Part shown: piece by piece, positions 1 through 20,013 of the stretch
Numbering within the stretch: position 1 is the stretch's first letter
Layout: every line of letters begins with the position of its first letter
Assembly (NCBI RefSeq): GCF_001039355.2
Contig: NW_019775857.1
Span: 734,189 to 798,188, forward strand
Direction: 5' to 3'
Length of the DNA: 64,000 nt
From: Lingula anatina
Lineage: Eukaryota; Brachiopoda; Lingulata; Lingulida; Lingulidae
Position numbers and translations under genes: made by a program
The notes under the pieces: generated by a model
Databases searched by the model: none
Told to the model about the DNA's origin: nothing
Seen by the model: the letters and a program-made list of their open reading frames with translations, nothing else

Positions 1-705
1 TATTTATAATAAAAATTCTCAAAAATAAAAGAAAGACTAAATGGGACTGAGTAGTAATCACACTTTGTTGTACATGTTCTTGTATTATATGTTTCCCTCA
101 CACATGCGAAAACTTTATGGAAATTGTCGAAGGCTAGAAAATGCATTCAAAATATACTTTTAAAAGTTTTAATAAAATTCAAACTATGGCCACTATCATC
201 CCACTGCCCTATGGTATCGCTAACACCTGTCAGTTGTCAACAGATTGTTGTAAATGTAGTTTGGAAAAAAAAAGTGAAACGGAGACTTTGGGTGATCTGC
301 TACTATAATATAGATTGCATAGATTTATCATAAATTTATCACATCTGCAAGAAAAGTACTTTTATTTATCTTTCTACCATTTAGGCACTTACTGAAAAAC
401 AAGTCACAGAAACAGCATCAGTTTTCACTACGAAAATTGCCGATATTCAGAAAAATTGACAAAATAACACCTTATATAACACCTTCGATGACAGCATCTC
501 CAACAATTTTTATGACTAGTTACCATAATTGCTGACAATTAAAAATTTTTACTTGAAGATAAATAAAACCAGGCAATTGCTCAATGACAATTCAATGGAC
601 ACGAGTGTTGGATTTATGTGTCCAAATACCTATACTGTAATACCTACATAAAACTCACACTTGACAAAATAAATGTCATATGACATATTAGCTTTCTGTT
701 CTTAC

Positions 706-2230
706 CTGTTACATCATCAAAGACGATAAAAATGCGATTTTTTTCAAACTCTCTTCTCATTTCCTTAATAAGTCCTCCACCGCTTCTCTTTTCCTGCTCA
801 AAGAACATCTCCAATGTCTCGTCTGACATCTCCGGTTTCACGCCAATAACCATTACCGTGTTACATTCGAGGACATTTCCTGTCTTTGGCACAGGCTTGC
901 TGATTTCTAAAGTAGCACCTGCCAATGTCAAATCTTGTCTTTTCAGCACCCTCTCAGCAACTGGAAAAATGCAACTTCATATTCAAGCATGGCTGTAAAA
1001 ATGAAATGCAAAACAGCATTATTATTACTGGTATGCCTACACTTAGGCTTCGTTCACATGCAATGTCTATTTTCTAAATTCTATTTTCTATTTGCGGCAT
1101 GTCTTATGATCACGGTCTGTGCACTGAATATCCCGCCGCGTAATTACTGGCAGCGCGAGCCAGTTACTTNCATTGCATGTGAACGAAGCCTTAGAACATG
1201 GAAAGTCCAACCTAATTTGTGCTTAACTTATTACTGGTAGAATAAAGAGTAGAACAAAAATGACAATATTAAAAAACTGTCTACATGAATCCATGGCAAA
1301 TGTTTTTTAAAACATGTTTTTTTAAAAAATAGATGAAATACCACAAAACAGGGAATGTAGGATAAGGAACTGGGTAAGATTCCATTTGCCAGAGGGCAGG
1401 CAATTATTGACAGACTGGAAATCTGCATAAACCTCAACTTCGATGTATCATATCAAATTTACCTTTCTTTGTCTTGAAAACCAGCGTGATAACCATGTCA
1501 TCACGATTCACATAACAGCTTTCAATTTCACCCCCTCCGGATCGCTTTTCACTTTCAAAGAACATACAAATGGTTTCTTCTGACGTTGCGCAGTTGAACC
1601 CTCGTACCTCAAGTGTACGTTCCTCTTTATTGGTCTCACCCTCCTCATGTTCATGTCTGTCTCTGGTTTCGTAAGGAGAGCCAAGGTTGCCACCTTGAGT
1701 CCCAGAGTAAAGGGGATGGATTTCCTGTGCTACAAGATGAAAAACTGAATATAAAAACATTTGAAAACAAAAGATTTCAAGCAGACATTATACAGTATCT
1801 GGGGTAGCGCTAACACTCGCCAATGTAGCCAAATGCTAAGACTTACTTAAAGTGGCTAAACAAAAAGGGCTTGATTTGACTCATTTTAGTCAAATAACAC
1901 CATTTGGATAGCAAATTGACAAAAAAGAGATGATTTGGCTAAGCAAAAAAAAATTGCTAGCGCTACCCCAGAGTATTGTCTCATTATCGTTAAATAAGGC
2001 ATCTAACTTATAGTAGTTTTATTTTTATTTTTATTTTGTGTTCTTAAATATACTGTACATCAGCTGTGCACTTGTATATCGAATACAGAAAAAAGAGACC
2101 AAGTGGGAAATAATGGTCGTTTATTATTACAACAGGTATTCACATTTGCCCAATATGGGCCAATTAATTATGACAACATCATGAGCATGGTTACACATCT
2201 TTATTAATTGAAAAACATAATGTAGATAGG

Positions 2231-2284
<54 letters not shown>

Positions 2285-5173
2285 TGGCTCTTTCGACCCC
2301 TATATTTGAACTATAAAGATCACTGCATTGGCTTAGTGTCACTTAGACCCCATTTCCATAGATTAGATCGATCTACTTTAGATCGACCTAACTCCCTGGG
2401 GGTTCACACTAAATAGCTGTCAGCCGGGCGGACACGAAAGTTAATTACCCCCTAACAGCTTGTAGTAGGCGGGACGGACATTTAAGCCAGATTATCTGAC
2501 AGTAATCTAGTGAGACTCCCCGCGGGGATAGATCGATCTAAAAGCTCTGGGAATATAGCCTTATTGTCACTTGAGAGCAGAACTGGTCGTTAAATTATGG
2601 GGCAACGGACTTCTTAGGGTAAAGATCCGGCCAGCTGAATCAGTAAATGGGGTTGGGGGATTTTTTAGAGTTTTTTCAAAGTTTTGGTGTTTGGAACTCG
2701 AGGTCACGGCTTCTAGATTATATGTTCAATGTGAATGCATGCTGAAGTAAGTCACCAAAGTTGAAGTGAAATAATTCTCGATTAATCAGTAAATGAGTAA
2801 ATTGCTGTTTAGTTGGACTTAATTCAGTTTGTAAGTAAAGACTTTTAACTGAATGGTGGCAGCATTTTTACCTTGTATAGCCATTACTGACTTTGCATTT
2901 TCAAAAAATAATGTATACAACAGCAAAATAAATGCAGATTTTCTATGTGTATCATATTTCGTAGGATACATTTTTGTAAGAATTTGCACTCTTTTTCCTG
3001 TTCAAAAGCTATATTAAAATTTTCACTATAATTGTTTGCACAGCTATATTAAAATTTTCACTATTATTGTTTGCACAACTACAAAAATTGTTACGTCTAC
3101 CAATACAATTTATGCTGGTAAACAACTGTTGTTTCATTTTAAACACATATGACATACTAAATAACATGCAATGCATGCTACTTATCATAAGAACACGCAT
3201 ATTGCATATACAACCTATGGAAATTTGCACCTACTGGTAATCAATTGAAGTACCTGAATGGGTTGTAAATGGTTCAACATCTTGGTGTTGATCTCAATTG
3301 CAAGTACAAGTCATCCTGATAGGGAAAAGTTTTCTTACCTGACAATGGGCTAGGCATGTTATGGGCATTTCGTGGGGCAGTAACATGGTGCCTTGGCACG
3401 GAATGACCTTGGTCTAAACTTTCATAAGGCGGTGGGCTGCTCCAGGAAGTAGCCCCATGTGTCTGGCAGGCAGTACTGAAGCCTATTTAAAAACTTATCT
3501 ACATTAAACAGTCTGTGAGATAAGACAACCCTTTTATATTTTTTCTTTGAGAGACATTGAAATGATACACAGTAATGTATATTAAATACGCACCCAATGG
3601 ATGAAAGCAAGTGACTCAAATAATACAGCACCAATGCTCATGAAGACATCCAAATTGAGAAATAATACAACCATCGATATGAGGAACTAATTTTACATCG
3701 TCCATGCGGATAACAACTGGATATAGTCTTCATGATATTATGCTTTTTATAATTAGCCTACTTGCATATCACCACGTGTATATATAGACTCCATTTGGCT
3801 AACTTCAGATATTTTAAATAAACGAAAAAACGACTTCAAATAAAGGCTGTGATTTTATGTCAAATAATATAAAATCTGTGCCACTCATATCTCTATCCCC
3901 TCATATAAAATAACTGCCATATTGTCTACATACAACTGTATACCGGATGGACTTAGTCCAGAGATTATGTCACTGTGGTGATCGATATACACATTGTTCG
4001 CTATTTTGTTCTGGTGAAGTGTGAGTACTTCTCTCTGTCAAAAAATTCACTACCACTCTCTCCCAATGAATACACTGAATCCCCCTCCACTAACGTTCGA
4101 GTTGTTTTGGTCTTTAAAGCCGGGGTGACAAGGAATTATCTCATACTTGGCGCCTTGGTAACCACTGGGAACTTTTGTAAGTAGCGACATATACAGTTTG
4201 AGTTGATAAATAAATTGAAAAATCTTTATCGTTTATATTTCTACTATTAGTCACACCTTCTTCTCAACTATTTTTGTCTCTCATCTGATAGCTTGTGATA
4301 TCTGAAAGGTTGGTTCTGGTTCCTAGATGTCACATTTTAATTCTTTGTATTCTTTGAAATAGAAAGCATGTGCTCTTAGTTACTGCCCACTTCTTATCCA
4401 ATTAAACTTGCCCACAACCTCATATTGTCTCTCTCTCTGAGTATTTAAAGGAATTTTAAAATGGAAAAGACATAGCTCCTCATTTGAAGAAAAAATCTTG
4501 ATATTTAAATCAAACTAAATTTAACTTAATTTAAATATTTCCTCATTAAAAATAATAATAGTAATAATACACACACACATTGTAAAACTGACATTCACAT
4601 GAACAAGTAATCTTTGGCTTTTAAACTGACTCTGGGACCCAGTGACTTGATAAAGATTAGATAAAAGGTCATCTACCTTCTCGTGACATGAGAATTCTAG
4701 TCAGTTACATGCACAGTTGATAAAAATTTGGAATTGTGTGATATTATCGATTAAACATTAACAGATGTAATCTTATCCAAGGGACCCACCTGTATTTAAC
4801 TGTACTTGGTGTAATGGACTGGAGATTTGAGCAGTAGCTCCTAAAGTTTGTTGCCCATATTCTTGTGGTAATACATGTTGTCTGTGTCCAGCTGGTGAAG
4901 AAGAGTCTTGCCACACGTGGTGGTTAGCTGACATTCCGTGGCTCGAACTGGCATTATTTGTATCGGTGCCCTTATAACAAAAATGACATATAATGACATA
5001 AATAACACATATATTGTGACGCATCCATTTTGGGACTTAAAATGTTGAAAACTCTGTTATTATAATTTTAGAATTGCATGTTATTCGAACAAAAGTATCT
5101 GTCCTAAAATGATTAATGCATGCATTTGGGAGATAACAAGAGGTAAATGTTTTCTTACCTCTTTCGAGTCCAT
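706..5173 (-). CDS. PARP10/PARP14-like mono-ADP-ribosyltransferase, N-terminal part (runs off left edge)
   Basis: Five coding exons on the minus strand join in consistent phase: 5173-5159 (start, MDSKE), 4970-4790, 3482-3339, 1729-1463 and 960-706, each with AG/GT borders. They give about 287 residues with no stop; the last exon ends in phase 1, so the gene continues beyond the window. The first 130 or so residues are Ser/His/Gln/Pro-rich and look disordered. Next come two tandem RRM-like domains, each with the signature EETICMFFESEKRSGGG or DETLEMFFEQEKRSGGG, joined by an AERVLKRQDLTLAGATLEI segment typical of PARP10/PARP14 RRMs. Family members transfer single ADP-riboses to proteins and act in innate immunity and nucleic-acid sensing. 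The catalytic, macro, KH and WWE domains that would settle the call lie outside the window, so another RRM protein of this family remains possible. It is divergent from the deltex gene at 9113. Confidence 0.75.
1046..1190. mobile_element. 145-bp MITE, PIF/Harbinger-like
   Basis: Perfect 20-bp terminal inverted repeats (GGCTTCGTTCACATGCAATG at the left end, its reverse complement at the right) are flanked by the 3-bp target duplication TTA (1043-1045 and 1191-1193), the TWA type of PIF/Harbinger elements. There is no coding capacity. It sits in an intron of the PARP-like gene, 86 bp from an acceptor, and holds an N at 1170 just inside the right repeat. Confidence 0.85.
1799..1971. mobile_element. 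173-bp MITE with 14-bp TIRs and 5-bp target duplication
   Basis: The ends are CTGGGGTAGCGCTA and its exact reverse complement, flanked by AGTAT on both sides (1794-1798, 1972-1976). The interior is AT-rich and noncoding. The 5-bp duplication would suit a hAT5-type element, but the superfamily is uncertain. It lies in the PARP-like gene intron, 69 bp from the exon that starts at 1729. Confidence 0.8.
2234..2281. repeat. (TA)n microsatellite
   Basis: About 24 uninterrupted AT dinucleotides in an intron of the PARP-like gene. Confidence 0.95.
2346..2560 (+). mobile_element. 215-bp MITE, PIF/Harbinger-like, copy 1
   Basis: Imperfect terminal inverted repeats containing AGATCGATCTA are flanked by TTA on both sides (2343-2345, 2561-2563). 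A second, inverted, diverged copy with its own TTA duplication lies at 36405-36617. The two align end to end, which confirms the element borders. It is GC-rich compared with its surroundings and noncoding. Confidence 0.85.
3007..3076. repeat. 35-bp direct tandem duplication
   Basis: Two adjacent near-identical 35-bp units beginning AGCTATATTAAAATTTTCAC (3007-3041, 3042-3076) in an intron of the PARP-like gene. Confidence 0.85.
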
Positions 5174-6636
5174 TGTTGGTGAATTTCTTAAATGCTTTCA
5201 AGACTGATCATGGGGACCAGATGTGTTGTCAACAGTGGAATTTCTGTCTCTGAAAAACACCCAATTTCTCAATAATCATAAGCTTTGTTAGTGCATGTGT
5301 ACCACAGTGTAGCACAAAGATGATGACGTAACTATAATACTTGCAAGTACATTGTATAAACATGTAAATAAAAACACAAATACAGAAATATAGGAGTTAT
5401 GTACTTATCAATAATCCTGGTGGATACAGTAAAAGATTGATACAGGTAGCTGTTTACTGCATATATTGACACATTCCATAAAGCTTACATGTTCTGATTA
5501 TTTTCTTGGATGGTTACATACGTTGCTTCTTTTGAAAGATGCCATTATTCTCCCCACACCAATAAATAGTTTGACAGAAAAGATGAATGTACAACTAAGA
5601 AAGAAGACTTAAATGGCATTACAGTTCATTTTTTGAAAAAAAAGTAGATGAACAACGTCCTATCTGTATAAAAAAAAATTCTTATGAATTTAGAAACTTG
5701 AGGGCACTTTCACCTTGCAATAAAATAACAAGAAATTAAAGTGAATTAGTCTAATCCCAATATTCAACTAATCTCAACTGTCATGGACAAATCCAAGATA
5801 GGATTTGCATAGTAAGCTACATTGAATAAAAGTAAGAAACAGCGACAGGTGTGACAGGAATGGAAGTTGCTAGGAACTGTAGTCCATTCCCCATTACTTT
5901 GCACAGATGACATTTGTCCTATATACCATATACTGGTACTAACCCCAATACTTTGACTTACCTTTACCTGTACTAATCATGAGACTTCCATTCCAAGGAA
6001 AACCACTCCTGTCATACAGGAATGATGAAATATTTTGAAAATTGGAGATTTTTCATTGAAAATTCATTATTTAAATTGGAGAATTTTTTATTTCAAAGTT
6101 CACTATGATTATTGACCAACTGACCAATAAACAAGTGGACTTGAGTCATGCAAAATACTTGGTTAACATGGTGTACCCTGTATAACAGAACTGGGCAGAA
6201 CAGCAGTCCACATGTATAACCAACTTGATTCCGTGTGTTTATGGAACTTTATTAATATAAGCTGAGCAAATAAATGGTGTCTACAGAATTGTGGCTGGAG
6301 CTCAACTAAGCTATAAGTCCAGTGCCACTTCTAAGGTGAGGGGTGGTCCCCCTCACTCTCATTGGTCACTTCAGTATAATTTTATGCTTCTATTTGAACA
6401 TTTTATCTCCAGATGGGATCACTTAATTATTATTCCTAGTATAGCGATTTTTAAATAATCCTTTAAAAATAGTACAAGGATTACTTGGGGTGTATTTTAC
6501 ATATTCACATTGTCCTAAAGTCTATGATAATGTGATCTAATTTTTTTGATCATTTAATGCTATCTGTGAGAGGTAAGCCCGGCATAACTGTGCAAAGCTA
6601 TTTCAAACCGCATTGTCATCAAATATTGTCAGTCAG

Positions 6637-6644
6637 TGACGTCA
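6637..6644. promoter_or_regulatory. CRE palindrome TGACGTCA
   Basis: Perfect 8-bp CREB/ATF site next to the IRF-like repeat in the first intron of the PARP-like gene. A chance hit is possible, but the clustering raises interest. Confidence 0.35.
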
Positions 6645-6674
6645 CTGCCAGTGCATAACTCCAGCTGGGAAATG

Positions 6675-6690
6675 CTTTCACTTTCACTTT
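6675..6690 (-). promoter_or_regulatory. IRF/ISRE-like element in intron 1 of the PARP-like gene
   Basis: Read on the minus strand the site is AAAGTGAAAGTGAAAG, two perfect tandem GAAAGT hexamers plus a third partial unit. This matches the classic IRF-binding (AAGTGA)n / ISRE consensus and the PRDM1 site. A CRE palindrome TGACGTCA lies 31 bp to the left, at 6637-6644. Whether it is an intronic enhancer or part of an alternative promoter is unknown. Confidence 0.5.
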
Positions 6691-6723
6691 AGCTCAGGTA
6701 TGGACTCCAGCAAGATAACGAAC

Positions 6724-7015
6724 AAGCAGCGGATTTGGGGAGTGGGGGTTATGGGGGTCCCACCTTCGGTTTCTGAAAAAAAATCACATCAATATTCTCC
6801 CCTTGAAATAAAAATTTTGGCTAGATGAATTTTAGATCTGAGCTGTACCAAATGGCGCCTTTTGCCCTCCAAAACACCAAAAATATTCGGGGCTCCTCAG
6901 CGGGCCCCGAACCCTCGCCAAGGGGGAGAGGCTCGACTTCGCATCCGAGACCTGTTATTTCTATGAAACCGGACCCCTTCAAATAATTCTGGATCCACCC
7001 CTGGACCTGGTACCC
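6724..7015. mobile_element. probable nonautonomous DNA transposon, borders approximate
   Basis: A GC-rich block in intron 1 of the PARP-like gene runs from a GCGGATTTGGGGAGTG-like edge to an edge reading GGATCCACCCCTG. The two edges are loosely inverted, as in common CAGGGGCGGATCC-type elements of aquatic invertebrates. No clear target duplication was found. Confidence 0.4.
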
Positions 7016-7148
7016 CTCGCTCTCCACTCCACAAAGTCACACATACGATGTAGCACTACATAAATACATGTAGGCCTACGTGTAGACTTTCATTTTACCC
7101 CCAAGGGTCAGCAGAAGGATGAGAGATAAATAGGTACAAAGCACATAC

Positions 7149-7345
7149 CTTGCACTTGACGAGAACAAACGATGACAGTTTTCTCTTCTGTTGTCGGGTT
7201 ACTTCGACTTCCAGAACTACGTACGCCCCCTTCGCTTTGATTGCAGTCCTGAGAATTGCTATAGTCTCAGCGGTAAAAGATCCACCCACAAATACGCTGT
7301 AGTATGACGTCTTTTATTCTATGGCCCGACGCCTCTGACATTAAC
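7149..7345 (-). other. candidate 5' noncoding first exon of the PARP-like gene
   Basis: On the minus strand an AAG|GTATG donor ends at 7149, and an acceptor at 5249 precedes the MDSKE ATG, so a noncoding first exon upstream of 7149 is plausible. The stretch 7316-7149 is open in one frame, but splicing that frame into the next exon meets a stop before the ATG. An ATG near 7344 opens a second frame that stops quickly (a possible uORF). One base fewer in the A-run at 7313-7316 would join the two frames. I prefer a noncoding exon. The transcription start cannot be read from the sequence. Confidence 0.35.
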
Positions 7346-7610
7346 TTCGACTAATGTTATTCAGAGAAACTCAAAGTGAAACTATGAAGCTTTCCAATAT
7401 GGCCGTATTTGTATAGGTAAATATGTAGGGGATTCCCCGTTTCTAAATATGGAATGCCTGCCATATCCAACCAATCAGCATTACAAATGCAATCGACTCC
7501 CAATCAGAAAAACGATACCTGGGATTTCCGGTTAATCTACAGCCCTCTGCCTGTAGACTGTGTTGACTTGCACTGCTATAAACTGAAGTGGCTTGGATGA
7601 CTAAGGTAAC
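7346..7610. promoter_or_regulatory. putative bidirectional promoter, PARP-like / deltex-like pair
   Basis: This stretch lies upstream of the candidate first exon of the minus-strand PARP gene. It contains GAAACTCAAAGTGAAACT at 7366-7383 (three GAAANN-type hexamers in phase, the middle one with one mismatch), a palindromic kappaB consensus GGGGATTCCCC at 7428-7438, a second kappaB-like GGGATTTCC at 7521-7529, and CCAAT boxes at 7471-7475 and 7500-7504. A possible noncoding plus-strand exon ends at an AAG|GTAACA donor near 7605; it could be spliced to the acceptor at 9084 just upstream of the deltex-like ATG. The motifs are seen; activity and bidirectionality are inferred. Confidence 0.5.
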
Positions 7611-7981
7611 AACATGTTAATGCATCGCTGTAATTTCACTCGGACAGATTAATAATATAATATTACGTGCACGTGTATTATTAGCTGGCCTCCTATAAGT
7701 TGTGCTTTGCAGTGGATAAATCAGCTGCAAAAGGGAAGTGAGGTCTATTTTTCATTGTTAAGACGCCCACCCTGTATGTGACACTTGTACATGTAGAGTC
7801 TATGGGCGGTGTAGGGGCTTATTATAGCACTCTCAAACCATATAACCGGATACTACGCATGCTGACTTAAAATATCTGTTTTCTATTTACACACTTATCC
7901 ACTAACACAATATACATGTAGCGTCGCATTTTTAAAGCATAAAATTAGTTTCGTTTTTCGTCCTGCTGTGCTGTGATATAG

Positions 7982-7989
7982 TGACGTCA
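7982..7989. promoter_or_regulatory. CRE palindrome TGACGTCA
   Basis: Second perfect CREB/ATF palindrome, within GTGACGTCAC, in the intergenic or 5' intronic DNA between the divergent PARP-like and deltex-like genes. Confidence 0.35.
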
Positions 7990-9112
7990 CCGATGTCGGT
8001 TCAAACACGTAGTCAATAATCGTAGGTCACATGTAGGTATAAGATACGCATATAATGTGAAATGTTTGTTGGACCCTGTAGGTAAACGTTACGCCCCTTC
8101 TAGGAAAAAAGGGACTGGAAAAATCGAGAGATACTAAAAGTTCAGTGAAGTAGGCTGTAAACCTGGTAGGCTCAGTTTACTGTAAAAGGTCTCCTTCTAC
8201 TAGTGAAGATATCGAAAGTAGGATTGTTTTCCACGATTATGTCTCACAAAGCATACCTTGTATATTAAACATGTTTTACATAAATTTTTTGTTATTTTCA
8301 AAGAACAACAATATCCACGTCCTTTTAAGATTTGCCCGTAGAAAATAATTAAGCGGGCATAGTAGGATTCGATAAGGGAAGCAAAAGATTCTTATAAATT
8401 TCACATTGCCCATGACATATTTTACAGTAGTAATCCAATGTTATGTTATGGTTTGAAATTAATTGAAACAATACCGTAGAAAAATTATTTATAGGTAGAT
8501 CACTGTATGAAGTATTAATAAGCACATTGAAAGTATATAATTTTTATCAAAGAAATCTGTATAGTATGAATTTGGTTTGACTTTATAAGACAAATCAGAT
8601 GTAGTTGATTAATTAATAATTTAAAAAATTAGTAGAACAAATATACGAATCACCTGATTTTCACAAATAAAACGATTACCAATATGTGATCCCAATTTTT
8701 CATTAGCTTTGAAGTTGGATCATAGATAATTAATTAGCACTAGCTGACTATAATTCTTCCTACTGTTTACTTACGAAGAACAACGTTGTGGGACTATGTA
8801 TCAGATCAATTGCCATGACTGTAATTCATTATATTGGTGGTACAGGAAGACACTGAAGACCAGGGTAAACGAATACAATCAATCTACCTGGTATTTATAA
8901 TAGGGTCCTGACAGCTATACCACCTGGCAGTCAGTGAGTAACAACTCATGTAAGTGTGATGAAGGCCAATGCCTGTTACGACTGTACTGTGGCCTTCAGA
9001 ACAAATTCGATCTCTTGGGTCTAATTTGTTTGTGTTAAATAATTAACATCTATGCTTACCAGTATACATGTATCTTAATTTCAGTGCAGTTAGATGATAC
9101 GACGAGCCTAAA

Positions 9113-18381
<9,269 letters not shown>

Positions 18382-20013
18382 TTGAAATAAGTCCTTACAT
18401 GACCAGTATCTACGAGAGCCCAACATACAATTCCAGACAAAATTAACGTCTTGGTGCGTTCTCCGAGACCCTTTATTTCATTCCAGTACTAATGGCCAGC
18501 AGGACTTTCAGTTGTAGGGCATCTATCCAATATGGCCGTGTCGTCTCTTTGACTTGAAATTGAGAAAAGTGAATACAACACATTGAAAGGAAAACTTGCA
18601 TCCTTGGGGTAGATTTCATTGGGTAAATACCATAAAAATGTATTCACGGCAAGTGGATTTTTACTTATATATTTAAACGAAGTCAACGTATTTAGTCGGA
18701 ACTGAAGTGTAAATGATTTGATAATTTCTTTTTCTTTTTTGGTGTACATAATCCACTGGATATATTTCAAAATTCCTCATAGCACATCAGCTGGAGAAGG
18801 AATCAGTAAGCAACTTGTGTGATATATAGGTAGTTTAAACATCAATGCAACATTTAGCAGCGATTACTGATACTGATAATTGATACCAAGAAACATTTAG
18901 TGAAATGTTTTTGGTGAACATCATGGATATTGTAAGAAGTTGCAAAATGGAAAATCTTCATTTTTTATGCAAACAAAGTTTTAATTGGTAGTGTTAAATT
19001 GTCATTAGACACTCTAATCAATACAATTTATGATTCTATAAATTTACTTTTATTATAATAGGAAAACTTCTAAATAATGAGCCACATGCATCGTTTGTAA
19101 TGGAAGTTTTTATTTGACAGTGATTAACTGACATCATTTTTTCACATGAATGCCTTTGATATAAAGATATAGAGCTACTCAGTAGCAGATAATTTATTCT
19201 GGGGTCACTATCCAAATATGACCACTACTTTAACAACAAATTATACAGTGACTAGTGTTTAACTATATTTAAGACAAAAATTTGATGAGCTATGATATGA
19301 TTGAAATCGATGAAATAGCTTGTAATGAAGGAGAAATTCCTAGACTTTGCATTATCAAATGAAATAATAAAAATTGCACATAGATATAAATATATGGTGT
19401 AAATAATGCATGAAATATTTGAAGTAGTTAACTATTCCAAACACTAGTTAGCTGCCAACTGAAAAAAAATTAGAAAAATAAGTGACATTATTTTTAAGCA
19501 TCATTTCAACTGGTGTGATCCTTAAATATATAATCTTAATCACATTATGAAAATAAAACATCTTTATTCCACACAATTTGGAATGTGCACTGGTGTAATC
19601 TGCCAAACTACCAAAGGATCTTGTTAAAATAATTTATCTTAAGTGATTTGCTCTTGGAGCACTTCATCAACTTCTTACAGTCACAATTAACTAAAAATAT
19701 AAATGCATGCAGTGAAGACCATGGATTGCTTGGATACACTACACTTAAAGAAAGCTTAAGAGACAATTTAAGAATATTTGGATTTCAACAGGGAGAAACA
19801 TGCTTTCAAGATATTCCAATACTTTTATTCTCTGATGTAAAAGAACAAGATTAAAATAAGCAATCTACCTGCAGTGATATCACAACCATGCACACATTAA
19901 AGCAACCATTTTTTTTAAATTGGAGTTGATCAATAAGCACATGAGTATTCTGGTTAGAATAATTATCCCTGATAAAATTGTATTGAGGAAAAACAAACTT
20001 TCTCCAAGTCAAT
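18382..20013. other. convergent intergenic region with candidate polyA signals
   Basis: This stretch lies between the stop codons of the deltex-like gene (plus) and SLC49A3-like gene (minus), so it holds both 3' UTRs. AATAAA occurs on the plus strand at 19552-19557 and on the minus strand at 19568-19563, which would give closely spaced or overlapping 3' ends. Short open frames here have no recognisable domain. Confidence 0.5.

Noticed and set aside
361-400. Further minus-strand exon of the PARP-like gene near 380
   Set aside because: The TTTTTCAG acceptor there leads straight to a stop in the phase required after the exon at 960-706.
19648-19854. 68-codon plus-strand open frame between convergent genes
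   Set aside because: It lies in probable 3' UTR sequence, with no domain and no coding support.
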